Shown: positions 9,995 to 17,674, counted from the first letter of the stretch. The stretch: DNA of 64,000 nucleotides from Streptomyces sp. NBC_00490 (GCF_036013645.1 NZ_CP107870.1:124001-188000); one strand, 5' to 3'. Made by a program: numbers and translations. Notes: a model not told the origin generated them from the letters alone.

Positions 9995-10840
9995 TCAACT
10001 CGTGGGAACGAGACGCTCCTTGCCGGTCTTGGGCGCCGGCACCGTGGTCTCGGGGTTGGCCGTGAGGATGGACCGCTGCAGGCGCCGCAGCCCTGCCGAC
10101 GGCTCCAGGCCGAGGTCCCGGACCAGCGTGGCGCGGAGCCGCTGGTAGACCTCCAGGGCCTCTCCGCGCCGCCCGGAGCGGTACAGCGCGAGCATGAACT
10201 GGCCGTGCAGGCTCTCATGAGTGCGGTAACGATTCACCAGAACGGTCAGCTCGGCCAGCAGCTCACGGTGACGTCCCAGTCGCAGATCGGCCTCGATGCG
10301 CTGGTCCAGCGCACACAGCCGGCTCTCCTCAAGACGCTTGATCTCCATGTCCAACTGCGCCCCGGCCTGGACGTCCGCGAAGGCGGTCCCCGACCACAGC
10401 ATCAGCGCTTCCCGCAACTGCCGCGCGGCACCGGGGAAGTCACCCGCGTCCATGGCCCGGTATCCCACGCCCGCAAGGCGCTCGAAGGTGCGCACGTCGC
10501 TCTCGCCGTCACCGCTGACCAGCATGTAGCCACTGGGCATCGTCACCAGCACGTCCTTGGCGGTACGCCGCCTGCTCTCCCCCTCCATGCCGTCCTGCTC
10601 GTCCTTCTCCACGGCCACGGCGATGAGTTCACGCAGCTGGAGGACGTATGTCTGCAAGGTGGTGCGGGCGCTGCGCGGCGGCGTGGTGCCCCACAGTTCC
10701 TCGATCAGTGCGGAGACGGGCACCACCCGGTCGGCGTGCAGCGCCAGCAGTGCCAGCACCTGCCGCGGCTTGGGAGCCGTCGGGGTGATGGAGATTCCGT
10801 TCTCCTGTACGGCCAATGCGCCGAGTACCTCGATGTCCAC
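9995..10840 (-). CDS. SARP-family transcriptional activator (small form)
   Basis: The 281-residue SARP has a winged helix at residues 1-100 (MDIEVLGALAVQENGIS; ARTTLQTYVLQLRELI) and a BTAD domain at about 115-255. A short hydrophilic insertion (EKDEQDGMEGESRRR) follows the wing. The GTG start is supported by GGGGAGA 9 bp upstream. Its promoter region carries two adjacent ARE-like palindromes (10923-10972). This suggests repression by one of the ScbR-type receptors encoded nearby and release by a butyrolactone signal, as known for SARPs directly under ArpA/ScbR-family control. It is a likely pathway-specific switch for the accessory polyketide genes on either side. Confidence 0.95.
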   Translation of the reverse strand: MDIEVLGALAVQENGISITPTAPKPRQVLALLALHADRVVPVSALIEELWGTTPPRSARTTLQTYVLQLRELIAVAVEKDEQDGMEGESRRRTAKDVLVTMPSGYMLVSGDGESDVRTFERLAGVGYRAMDAGDFPGAARQLREALMLWSGTAFADVQAGAQLDMEIKRLEESRLCALDQRIEADLRLGRHRELLAELTVLVNRYRTHESLHGQFMLALYRSGRRGEALEVYQRLRATLVRDLGLEPSAGLRRLQRSILTANPETTVPAPKTGKERLVPTS

Positions 10841-10922
10841 GCGATCTCCCCTGTCTTATGCCCGAGTGCTCCGGTCGGTTCGCGGCCGTCAACAGATGTC
10901 GGTCCGGCGCCATGGCAAGACT

Positions 10923-10945
10923 AAAAACAGCACGAGCGGTCTGTC
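10923..10945. promoter_or_regulatory. ARE-like operator 1a upstream of the second SARP
   Basis: AAAAACAG(CACGAG)CGGTCTGT resembles the autoregulatory element bound by butyrolactone receptors: an A-rich/CC half followed by CGGTyTGT. It lies about 83 bp upstream of the SARP start codon. Confidence 0.5.
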
Positions 10946-10972
10946 AATACCAAACCGCATATCCTGTATTTT
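10946..10972. promoter_or_regulatory. ARE-like operator 1b upstream of the second SARP
   Basis: AATACCAAACCGCATATCCT followed by GTATTTT is an imperfect palindrome with the ATACnAAACCG half-site typical of AREs. It directly abuts operator 1a, so the SARP promoter has a double site. Confidence 0.5.
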
Positions 10973-11096
10973 CTTAGCGGAGACGTAGGGGTAACAGGCC
11001 TCTGACCAGCATCTATTCGAGATCTCCAGCGGGAACCAAGGGGGCCTCAAGTCGGCCTCCAGGGAACAACCGCGAGGTGGAGGCAGAAATCGATCT

Positions 11097-11122
11097 TAAA
11101 ACAGACCTTGCGGTCTGCTAAG
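11097..11122. promoter_or_regulatory. ARE-like operator 2
   Basis: TAAAACAGACC-TTGC-GGTCTGCTAAG has strong dyad symmetry (CAGACC/GGTCTG) and ARE character. It lies just past the stop of the TetR receptor gene and 257 bp upstream of the second SARP, so it could act on the SARP promoter or on read-through from the receptor gene. Confidence 0.55.
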
Positions 11123-11130
11123 GCTCGAGG

Positions 11131-11784
11131 TCAGCCCGAGGTGCGCTCCGCCGAGGGGACGACGGCAGTCGGCCGCGAGCCGGAGCTCACCAGCCGGTCC
11201 AGGTCCTGCCGGCCGGCGAGCCGCGGCAGGATCACCTCCCAGAAGCGGGTGACGTTCTGCCGCGACAGCCAGGAGGTGTCATCGCCGCCCAGGACCTCGA
11301 AGCCGACGGTCGCGGCGACGATGACGCGGGCGCTGTCCGACCAGGACACGCCTTCTGCCAGAGCACCGTTGCGATCGGCCCGGCGGAGGCTGTCCTCGAC
11401 CCAGTGCCGCCACTGCGTGCGAAGGGAGGGCTCCCCCCGGCGGGTGGTGTCGCCCGCGAGTTCGAAGCCGCCGCGGACGACGGTGTCGTGGGTGAGACTG
11501 CGTGTCAGCTCGTGGGTGGCGTCCACCACCGCCTGGAGCGATTCCCCCTGCCAGGCCCGCGCCGCCTCGGTGATCAGGCGGACGGCCTTGGCGGCCTCCG
11601 CCTCCACCGCGTCGGCGAGCATGCCCTTGTTGGCGAAGTGGAAGTGCAGCGCGCCGTTGCTGACACCGGCGCGCTTGCTGATGGTGCTCAACGACGCGGT
11701 GACAAAGCCCTCCTCGGCGAACACCTCGGCCGCGGCCTGGATCAGTGCCTGCCGGGTGCGGGCCGCTCGCTCCTGTTTGACCAT
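11131..11784 (-). CDS. TetR-family butyrolactone receptor homologue (ScbR/ArpA type)
   Basis: The 217-residue TetR repressor begins MVKQERAARTRQALIQAAAE. Its recognition segment (TISKRAGVSNGALHFHFANK, residues 45-64) is of the kind found in ArpA/ScbR receptors, which bind ARE palindromes and let go when a gamma-butyrolactone-type ligand fills the C-terminal pocket. The ATG at 11784 is fixed by AGGAGA upstream. The gene is third in line after accE and the carboxylase beta gene. Its own 3' end adjoins ARE 2 and the SARP promoter. A second receptor homologue lies at 16.8 kb; one may be a true receptor and the other a pseudo-receptor. Confidence 0.9.
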   Translation of the reverse strand: MVKQERAARTRQALIQAAAEVFAEEGFVTASLSTISKRAGVSNGALHFHFANKGMLADAVEAEAAKAVRLITEAARAWQGESLQAVVDATHELTRSLTHDTVVRGGFELAGDTTRRGEPSLRTQWRHWVEDSLRRADRNGALAEGVSWSDSARVIVAATVGFEVLGGDDTSWLSRQNVTRFWEVILPRLAGRQDLDRLVSSGSRPTAVVPSAERTSG

Positions 11785-11857
11785 GTGCTGTCTCCTGAGA
11801 ACAGGGACGTCGAAGGCCGGCACCGCACCGACATCCCAAGTCCCTCGGAACGTACTG

Positions 11858-13447
11858 CTACTGCGGGGGGTTGCCGTGTTTGCGCGACGGCAGGTCTGCG
11901 TGTTTCCTTCGGAGCATGGCCAGGGAGCGGATGAGGACCTCGCGGGTCCGGGCCGGATCGATCACGTCGTCCACCAGGCCGCGCTCGGCGGCGTAGTACG
12001 GGTGCATGAGCTCGGCCTTGTACTCCTTGACCATCTTCTGCCGCATGGCCTCGGGGTCCTCAGCCTCGGCGATCTGCCGGCGGAAGATGACGTTGGCGGC
12101 GCCCTCGGCGCCCATCACGGCGATCTCGTTCGTCGGCCACGCGTAGGTCAGGTCGGCGCCGATGGACTGGGAGTCCATGACGATGTACGCGCCGCCGTAG
12201 GCCTTGCGCAGGACCAGCGAGACCCGCGGCACGGTCGCGTTGCAGTAGGCGTACAGCAGCTTCGCGCCGTGCCGGATGATCCCGCCGTGCTCCTGGTCGA
12301 CGCCTGGGAGGAACCCGGGGACGTCCAGGAAGGTCATGATCGGGATGTTGAACGCGTCGCACATCTGCACAAAGCGCGCGGCCTTCTCGCTGGCTTCGAT
12401 GTCCAGTACGCCGGCCAGGGTCTGAGGCTGGTTCGCGACAAACCCTACGGTCTGTCCGTCGAGTCGGGCCAGTGCGCAGATGATGTTCCGCGCCCAGCCC
12501 TCGTGGACCTCGAGGTATTCGCCGTCGTCGACGACCTCCTCGATGACCTTGGCCATGTCGTAGGGACGGTTGCCGTCGGCGGGCACCAGGTCGAGGAGCG
12601 CGTCCGAGCGCCGGTCGATGTAGTCGCCGCCGCGCACCCTCGGCGGGGCTTCCCGGTTGTTCTGCGGCAGCAACGACAGGAGGTAGCGCACCTCGGCGAT
12701 GCAGGTCTCCTCGTCGTCGTACGCGAAGTGACACACACCCGACGTCTCGGCGTGCACGTCCGCGCCGCCCAGCCCGTTCTGCGAAATCTCCTCGCCCGTC
12801 ACGGCCTTGACCACGTCCGGGCCGGTGATGAACATCTGCGAGGTCTCACGGACCATGAAGACGAAGTCGGTCAGGGCGGGGCTGTAGGCCGCACCGCCCG
12901 CGCACGGTCCCAGCATCACGCTGATCTGCGGGATGACACCGGACGCCTTCGTGTTGCGCTGGAAGATGCCGCCGTAACCGGCGAGCGCCGACACACCCTC
13001 CTGAATACGGGCTCCGGCGCCGTCGTTCAGCGACACCAGCGGAGCTCCCGTAGCGATGGCCATGTCCATGATCTTGTGGATCTTCGTGGCGTGGGCCTCG
13101 CCCAGCGCACCGCCGAAGATCCGGAAGTCGTGCGCGTACACGAAGACGGTACGGCCCTCGACGGTGCCCCAGCCGGTGACCACACCGTCCGTGTACGGCT
13201 TTTTCACCTCCAGGCCGAAACCGCTTGCCCGATGCCGACGCAGCTGCTCGACCTCCTGGAACGAACCTGGATCCAGCAGCAGTTCGATGCGCTCCCGTGC
13301 GGTCAGCTTGCCCTTGGCGTGCTGCGCCTCGGTCGCCTGCTGACTGGGGCCGGCCAGCGCCTGTTCGCGGATGCTGTCCAGTTCCGCCACGCGCCCGCGT
13401 ATATCGACGGGCCCTGGTTCCGTCGAGGCCCGGCTCGTCATAGCCAT
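11858..13447 (-). CDS. pccB: Acyl-CoA carboxylase beta (carboxyltransferase) subunit
   Basis: The 529-residue carboxyltransferase belongs to acetyl/propionyl-CoA carboxylase and transfers CO2 from biotin to acyl-CoA to make malonyl- or methylmalonyl-CoA. Crotonase-fold signatures are clear: DGAGARIQEGVSALAGYGGI, GPCAGGAAYSPALTDF and, in the second half, PGFLPGVDQEHGGIIRHGAK and KAYGGAYIVM. Length is normal and no key loop is missing. The start MAMTSRAST follows AGGAAGG. With accE just upstream it forms a precursor-supply pair; the biotinylated alpha subunit must come from elsewhere. An ARE lies in the 123-bp gap before it and a SARP box lies before accE, so both signals appear to control extender-unit supply. 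Confidence 0.96.
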   Translation of the reverse strand: MAMTSRASTEPGPVDIRGRVAELDSIREQALAGPSQQATEAQHAKGKLTARERIELLLDPGSFQEVEQLRRHRASGFGLEVKKPYTDGVVTGWGTVEGRTVFVYAHDFRIFGGALGEAHATKIHKIMDMAIATGAPLVSLNDGAGARIQEGVSALAGYGGIFQRNTKASGVIPQISVMLGPCAGGAAYSPALTDFVFMVRETSQMFITGPDVVKAVTGEEISQNGLGGADVHAETSGVCHFAYDDEETCIAEVRYLLSLLPQNNREAPPRVRGGDYIDRRSDALLDLVPADGNRPYDMAKVIEEVVDDGEYLEVHEGWARNIICALARLDGQTVGFVANQPQTLAGVLDIEASEKAARFVQMCDAFNIPIMTFLDVPGFLPGVDQEHGGIIRHGAKLLYAYCNATVPRVSLVLRKAYGGAYIVMDSQSIGADLTYAWPTNEIAVMGAEGAANVIFRRQIAEAEDPEAMRQKMVKEYKAELMHPYYAAERGLVDDVIDPARTREVLIRSLAMLRRKHADLPSRKHGNPPQ

Positions 13448-13506
13448 GTCAGGTGCCTTCCTGGGACAAGGCCGAGGAGGTCCTGCCCCGGGTCCGTGAA
13501 GCCATC

Positions 13507-13534
13507 ATAACAAACCGCACAAGCGGTCTCTAAT
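13507..13534. promoter_or_regulatory. ARE-like operator 3 upstream of the carboxylase beta gene
   Basis: ATAACAAACCGC-ACAA-GCGGTCTCTAAT is one of the best ARE matches in the window: AACAAACCGC paired with GCGGTyT. It lies 60 bp upstream of the carboxylase start and downstream of accE, so receptor binding could block an internal promoter. Confidence 0.65.
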
Positions 13535-13570
13535 TGAGCGATGAAGAAAATATGGAGGTCTCTGCCGCCG

Positions 13571-13759
13571 TCAGCGCCAGCTTTCGGGTGCCGTGTAGGC
13601 CGGCGGTTCGCGCCACTGTCGGGCGCCCGCCTCGGGTGGCTCTTCGCTTGAACGCCGTGCGGATGCACGCAAGGCGAACACCACCGCGGCAAGCGCGGCC
13701 AGTTCGGCACCGCTGGGGTTGCCGCGCTCCACTCGGAGCAATGCCTGTCCACTCACCAT
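13571..13759 (-). CDS. accE: Acyl-CoA carboxylase epsilon subunit
   Basis: The 62-residue protein carries the hallmark of actinobacterial AccE/PccE: an N-terminal LLRVERGNPSGAELAALAAV and a C-terminal W-rich tail ending in APESWR. Epsilon subunits bind and stimulate the carboxyltransferase beta subunit. The ATG at 13759 has GAGGGGA about 8 bp upstream. The frame is open much further but only this part looks like protein. It precedes the beta gene by 123 bp on the same strand, as is usual for such pairs. A three-repeat SARP box lies 51 bp upstream, so it is probably the first gene of the carboxylase operon. Confidence 0.85.
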   Translation of the reverse strand: MVSGQALLRVERGNPSGAELAALAAVVFALRASARRSSEEPPEAGARQWREPPAYTAPESWR

Positions 13760-13809
13760 CCGACCGTTTCCCCTCTTCTCGGGCTCTTGGACACCATCGA
13801 GCAGGCCCC

Positions 13810-13842
13810 TCAAGGACCGCTTTGAGGCCGCTTGAGAACCTG
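13810..13842 (-). promoter_or_regulatory. Three-repeat SARP-type box upstream of accE
   Basis: Heptamers TCAAGGA, TTTGAGG and TTGAGAA start at 13810, 13821 and 13832, a strict 11-bp period, with CCGC separating them. This is the cleanest of the four SARP-type boxes. It lies 51 bp upstream of the minus-strand accE start. Confidence 0.65.
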
Positions 13843-14040
13843 TGGCCCAGAGGGCATCTCCGGCGCCGCGCGACGGTGAAATCCTCACCTCGGGCGACGA
13901 CTCACTCCCTCCCACCGACAGCTGCCGAGCCTGCAAAGACCCACGCCGGAGCGGATATGGAGCGGGAGTCGGATCTGCCTCAAGAGGGTTGGAACAGGAT
14001 GCTCCATTTATGGCAGGCCAGGAGCCTTTCGTTCCGCTAG

Positions 14041-14063
14041 AAATTAAACCGGTTGGTATGTAT
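14041..14063. promoter_or_regulatory. ARE-like operator 4 upstream of afsA
   Basis: AAATTAAACCGGTTGGTATG followed by TAT contains the GGTnGGTATGTAT half known from receptor operators, facing an A-rich/ACC half. It sits 60 bp upstream of the AfsA-family start codon, so synthesis of the signal is probably feedback-controlled by a receptor. Confidence 0.6.
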
Positions 14064-14123
14064 CTTTGTCGGCCCGGGGAGAGCGAACTCCTCGTCATCA
14101 GGCCTAGCGGCTCAGGGGGAACT

Positions 14124-15122
14124 ATGTCTGCGATCACGTTCCGCATAGACCGCACCACACCAAGCACGGCTCGCTCCGAGGACCGCCCTGCGGTATCCAC
14201 CGGAACCAGCAGTGCCGACCGCTACGCGTCGCTCACCACCACGGTGCCCAAGGAACTCGTTCATCGCGCCAGCGTCGCAGAGGTCATGCTCACCGATTGG
14301 AAGCGCCTGGCCGACGACCACTTCGCGCTCACCGCGCAATGGCCGCGCCGGCACGGCTTCTTCCTCACCACGGACGACTGCCACGACCCGCTCATCGTCG
14401 CCGAAACGATTAGGCAGGCAGGAATCCTCATCGGGCACGCGGAGTACGACGTCCCCCTCGACTACTCCTTCCTCATGTGGGATCTCGCCATCGAGGTCAG
14501 GCCCCAGCAGATCTTCGTCGGCACCGCCCCGGCCTCGCTCGACATAGAAGTCACCTGCAAGGACATCAAACGACGTCGCGGCGACCTGTCCGGGTGCCGT
14601 TACGAGGTGCTGATCCTGCGCAACGGACAGGTGGCTGCCACGGGCAGTGCCCGCTTCACCTGTGTTTCCCCCACGGTGTACCGGCGACTGCGCACTCCCC
14701 GAGCGGAGTCAGGCATCCGGTGCCCGATCCCTCTCACAGCTCCACTGGCACCTCAGAACGTCGGCCGTCTGTCCCCCACGGACGTGGTCCTCTCGCCTCA
14801 TGGCCTAACGGACCAGTGGCAGCTGAGGGTCGACACCCGGCATCCCGTCCTCTTCGACCACCCCGTCGACCATGCTCCTGGCATGCTGCTGCTCGAAGCC
14901 GCACGCCAGGCCACGACCGCACACCTGGGGCGCGCCTGCCTTCCCCTCAGTGTCACCGGGGAGTTCATTCGGTACAGCGAGCTGGACGCAGCCTGCACAA
15001 TCAGCGCCCGCTCGGTGCCCGATCCCGACCGCCCGCACGAAGAACGCGTCCTCATCACCGGCGAGCAGGAAGACGAGCTCATCTTCCGGGCCATCGTGAC
15101 GGTGGCATCATCCACCGTCTGA
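14124..15122 (+). CDS. AfsA-family butyrolactone biosynthesis enzyme
   Basis: AfsA-type proteins join a beta-ketoacyl chain to dihydroxyacetone phosphate, the first committed step to A-factor-like signals. The 332 residues contain two AfsA hotdog repeats. The first is around LTTTVPKELVHRASVAEVML (about 36-55) with the conserved HDPLIVAETIRQAGILIGHA. The second is near the C-terminus with VDHAPGMLLLEAARQAT. The ATG is chosen by the GGGGGA at -8. An ARE lies 60 bp upstream, a strong terminator 18 bp downstream, and an SDR remnant follows, so this is the signal-synthesis gene of the locus. It differs from the two AfsA-like proteins at 35 and 38.5 kb, which lack the VHRASVAEV start. Confidence 0.92.
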   Translation: MSAITFRIDRTTPSTARSEDRPAVSTGTSSADRYASLTTTVPKELVHRASVAEVMLTDWKRLADDHFALTAQWPRRHGFFLTTDDCHDPLIVAETIRQAGILIGHAEYDVPLDYSFLMWDLAIEVRPQQIFVGTAPASLDIEVTCKDIKRRRGDLSGCRYEVLILRNGQVAATGSARFTCVSPTVYRRLRTPRAESGIRCPIPLTAPLAPQNVGRLSPTDVVLSPHGLTDQWQLRVDTRHPVLFDHPVDHAPGMLLLEAARQATTAHLGRACLPLSVTGEFIRYSELDAACTISARSVPDPDRPHEERVLITGEQEDELIFRAIVTVASSTV

Positions 15123-15140
15123 TCCGGCCCCGGGCGCTGC

Positions 15141-15166
15141 GCACCGCTTCGGAGCCGAAGCGGTGC
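15141..15166 (+). terminator. Hairpin terminator after afsA
   Basis: A perfect 12-bp stem (GCACCGCTTCGG / CCGAAGCGGTGC) with a 2-nt gap lies 18 bp past the AfsA-gene stop. It would also stop any transcript entering from the minus-strand SDR remnant. Confidence 0.75.
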
Positions 15167-15177
15167 GATGCCGCCGG

Positions 15178-15668
15178 CTACAGGAACGAACCGCCGGACG
15201 CATCAACGCACTGTCCCGTGCCCCAGCGGTAGTCGTCCGCGGCAAGGAATGCCACGACATCGGCGATGTCGCCGCGGTCGCCCATCCGACCGAACACCGA
15301 GAACGCCGCGTGACCCAAGTTCCTTGGCGAGCGCCTGGGGCAAGGCCTCAAGTGCGGCCGGCCATCAGCTGGTCGAAATCCTGCGGTCGCACCTCGGCGA
15401 CCCGTCCCGGAACGTTGAAGCCCGCGCAGTTCACCAGAAGGTTCAGCCTCAGGGGCTAGCCCTGTTCCTTCAGACCGCAGTCCAGCCGGTCATAGCAGGT
15501 CTCGACGCCACAGGGCTCCCCCAGCTGGGCACTCACCGCGAAGGCGCGGCCGCCGTCCGGGGCGAGACTCCGCGCGATGCCCGACCGATCCCTCGCCCAC
15601 GGACGCATACGCGCGTTCGACAAATACCAGGCCGCAGTCTCGCCCGCCCCTTGGCGAAGGCAAACCAC
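15178..15668 (-). pseudogene. Decayed short-chain dehydrogenase/reductase
   Basis: Minus-strand translation in pieces rebuilds a classical SDR. One piece reads RSGIARSLAPDGGRAFAVS, then an in-frame TAG at 15456-15458. Next comes LNLLVNCAGFNVPGRVAEV...DFDQLMAG and a TGA (15348-15350). A jump and frameshift lead to EALPQALAKELGSRG, and then FGRMGDRGDIADVVAFLAAD...GGSFL ends at 15178. The block with the catalytic Tyr and Lys is deleted and the N-terminal cofactor loop is degraded, so no function remains. Position beside AfsA suggests it was the ketoreductase of the butyrolactone pathway (as ScbB-like SDRs are), but a housekeeping SDR origin cannot be excluded. Confidence 0.85.
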
Positions 15669-15676
15669 TAAGTAGC

Positions 15677-15706
15677 TATAAAAAACCGCTCCTCCGGTTT
15701 ATTATG
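15677..15706. promoter_or_regulatory. ARE-like operator 5 upstream of the HAD gene
   Basis: TATAAAAAACCGC-TCCT-CCGGTTTATTATG is a good dyad (AAAACCG/CGGTTTAT) in the only A+T-rich patch here. It is 75 bp upstream of the HAD start and is likely a receptor-controlled promoter. Confidence 0.65.
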
Positions 15707-15780
15707 GATCCAGTGCCTGCTCCAATCTTTCAGCAGCATGGCCGCGACCGTTCGGTGCGGCCCGATCCGGAGGCAGTCTC

Positions 15781-16491
15781 ATGGCTCCTGTAGCCCTACG
15801 GCATCTGCGTCTCATTGCGGTCAACATCGACGGAGTGCTACTGAACGACACATTCAGCCCCGTGATCCACCGCTTCGTCGTCAAGAACGGCGGCGTCTAC
15901 ACAGCCGAACTGGAGCGTGCCGTGTTCTCGCAGCCCCGACTCAGAGCCGCCGCCGCCATCGGCGTCGCGGGCTCCCCCCAGGAGGTGGCAGAGGCGTACT
16001 TCCGCGAGCGGGAGCTGTATCTGCAGGAACATCCGATACACCCACTCGACGGTGCCAAGCGGCTACTGGGGCGGCTCCACCGTCTTGGAGTGCCGCTGAT
16101 CTGTTACGGAGGATTGGAACGACCGCATTTCGACCGCCATCTGGCCAGGTACGCCCACTACTTCGATCAGCCTCAGTACGTGTGCACCAACGATTTTCGT
16201 CCCGGGGTCCGCGAGATCGCCACGGACATGTTCGGTCTCCGCTGCGACCAGGTGCTGTTCATCGACGACGTGGCACGCGTCGCTGAGACGGCACAGACTC
16301 TGGGGGCGGCTTTCATCGGGCACCCGAGCTCTTACGAGCACAGCTTCCAGGAGCAGTTGATGCGTAAGGCCGGCGTACGACACCTGGTTCGGTCACTCGA
16401 CGAGATAGACGAGTCCCTGCTGTCCACCCTTGATTCCGAAGCTGCCGACGGCCTCGTGTGGCGGGACAGTCGAGTGAGGGTGCCTGCCTGA
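15781..16491 (+). CDS. HAD-superfamily protein of the butyrolactone locus
   Basis: The 236-residue HAD-fold protein has motif III (VLFIDDVARVAETA) and an FRPGVREIA segment. The motif I loop, however, reads VNIDGVLLND, so the usual nucleophilic Asp is Asn15 while the second Asp (17) is kept. A normal HAD phosphatase needs that nucleophile, so the protein may be inactive as a phosphatase or act differently. HAD proteins accompany AfsA/receptor genes in several signalling loci, where a phosphate must be removed from the AfsA product; that link is inferred here. The gene has its own ARE upstream and stands between AfsA and the second receptor, all on the plus strand. The ATG start is the first in frame after the ARE. 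Confidence 0.8.
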   Translation: MAPVALRHLRLIAVNIDGVLLNDTFSPVIHRFVVKNGGVYTAELERAVFSQPRLRAAAAIGVAGSPQEVAEAYFRERELYLQEHPIHPLDGAKRLLGRLHRLGVPLICYGGLERPHFDRHLARYAHYFDQPQYVCTNDFRPGVREIATDMFGLRCDQVLFIDDVARVAETAQTLGAAFIGHPSSYEHSFQEQLMRKAGVRHLVRSLDEIDESLLSTLDSEAADGLVWRDSRVRVPA

Positions 16492-16797
16492 GGGCTCCTA
16501 CGGGGAGAAAATCCGACTCCAATGGCTGTTTTCAGCCGTCTGCGCACAACCGTTGCGAGTACTGGATTCGGCTACGCTAAGTGAAATGTTGGCGCTTCAA
16601 GCACCCGCACAAGGCCCTGACCAGCAACATCTCCGCCTTGGGCCTCCCATATGACCAGTTTTGACGCGTGGAGGGAATGCGAAAGTTCGCCTTGCTCAGT
16701 ACTGGGCGAGGCGAACTGGCCGTAAGCTACCTACTAAGCGGTTTCTTTCGAAGCTCGCTGCGGGGGTAAGAGGACGGCTAGCTGAAGGAGAGGTCTA
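16492..16797. other. Intergenic, 306 bp, receptor promoter region
   Basis: It contains a hairpin (GTTCGCCT...AGGCGAAC, 16685-16716) that may end HAD transcription, and ARE 6 just before the receptor gene. A 27-codon frame from the GTG at 16581 (VKCWRFKHPHKALTSNISAL, then GLPYDQF) has no clear ribosome site. It may be a protein remnant or chance. Confidence 0.5.
16726..16750. promoter_or_regulatory. ARE-like operator 6 upstream of the second TetR receptor
   Basis: GCTACCTACTAAGCGGTTTC followed by TTTCG has the CGGTTT half and an ACCTACTA half, flanked by AGCT on both sides. It lies 48 bp upstream of the receptor GTG, which points to autorepression. Confidence 0.55.
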
Positions 16798-17448
16798 GTG
16801 GTACAGCAAGAACGTGCGATCCAGACTCGTCGTGTGATCCTGGAAGCAGCTGCGCAGGTGTTCGCAGACCATGGGTATGTCGCTGCGACGATCGCCGACA
16901 TCCTCAAGACCGCGGGGGTAACCAAGGGCGCACTGTACTTCCACTTCGACTCGAAGGAACTCCTGGCCAAGGGGGTTCTGGAACTCCAGACGGAACTACC
17001 TCTTCCGCCCCAGGAGATCAAGCTGCAGGAAGTGGCGGACATCGCCATGACTGTCGCCCACCGCCTGCCCATGGACGCTGTCCTGCGGGCGGGGGCTCGG
17101 CTCTCCTCGGATCCCACCGGGCGACAACACTACGGCACCGCCTGGACATCGTGGATCGAAGTGCTGACCGACCTCTTGGCCAAGGCCCAGCAGTGCGGCG
17201 AGGTTCTGCCCCATGTGGAACCGCGCGAAATCGCAGAGCTGATCGTCAGCACATTCCACGGGGTGCAGCTCTACTCACAGCTGGAAAACAACCTGACGGA
17301 CGTGGAGTACCGGGTCTCGGTCCTGCTGAACCACCTCATGCCCTCCATCGCAGCCCCTGCAGTGCTGCTGCGCCTGGACGTGACCCCGGACCGCGGAGCC
17401 CGGGTGTTCAACGAGGCAAACCACATGCAAGCCACAGAGGTGGCCTAG
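16798..17448 (+). CDS. TetR-family butyrolactone receptor homologue (ScbR type)
   Basis: The 216-residue repressor starts VVQQERAIQTRRVILEAAAQ. Its helix-turn-helix TIADILKTAGVTKGALYFHF (about 37-56) is near-canonical for butyrolactone receptors (the GVTKGALYFHF core). The C-terminal domain (residues 70-200) would bind the signal. GTG is preferred because GGAGAGG stands 6 bp upstream. It lies in line with AfsA and HAD on the plus strand and has an ARE in its promoter. Of the two receptors in the window this one is closer to typical true receptors; the 11.1-kb homologue carries GVSNGALHFHF instead. The pair could compete for the seven AREs. Confidence 0.92.
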   Translation: MVQQERAIQTRRVILEAAAQVFADHGYVAATIADILKTAGVTKGALYFHFDSKELLAKGVLELQTELPLPPQEIKLQEVADIAMTVAHRLPMDAVLRAGARLSSDPTGRQHYGTAWTSWIEVLTDLLAKAQQCGEVLPHVEPREIAELIVSTFHGVQLYSQLENNLTDVEYRVSVLLNHLMPSIAAPAVLLRLDVTPDRGARVFNEANHMQATEVA

Positions 17449-17492
17449 CCACTCGTCCTCCCGACACCCCCGTCGTACAGGCACAGCCCACG

Positions 17493-17517
17493 GCCGTGGC
17501 GCCAAGAGCGCCACGGC
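17493..17517 (+). terminator. Hairpin terminator after the receptor gene
   Basis: A perfect 10-bp stem (GCCGTGGCGC / GCGCCACGGC) with a CAAGA loop begins 44 bp past the receptor stop. It marks the boundary between the signalling locus and the replication module, which begins with a minus-strand gene. Confidence 0.7.
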
Positions 17518-17674
17518 AACCTTGCTTGCGGCGGTGCTGTGGGGCCCTGTCGGCAGTTGTCACGCAGGGCCTTCGACTGCTCCAGGAAACACCCCACAGC
17601 GTGAAGCGGCAGGCCGCAGAGGCCAACTGCCAACTCGTGGTCCGCAATTAGGCCCCTGAAACCCTTCGGACGCC

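Noticed and set aside
13760-14200. Longer version of accE (open to 14200)
   Set aside because: Upstream residues have no similarity to the epsilon subunit, span the SARP box and ARE 4, and overlap the divergent afsA start.
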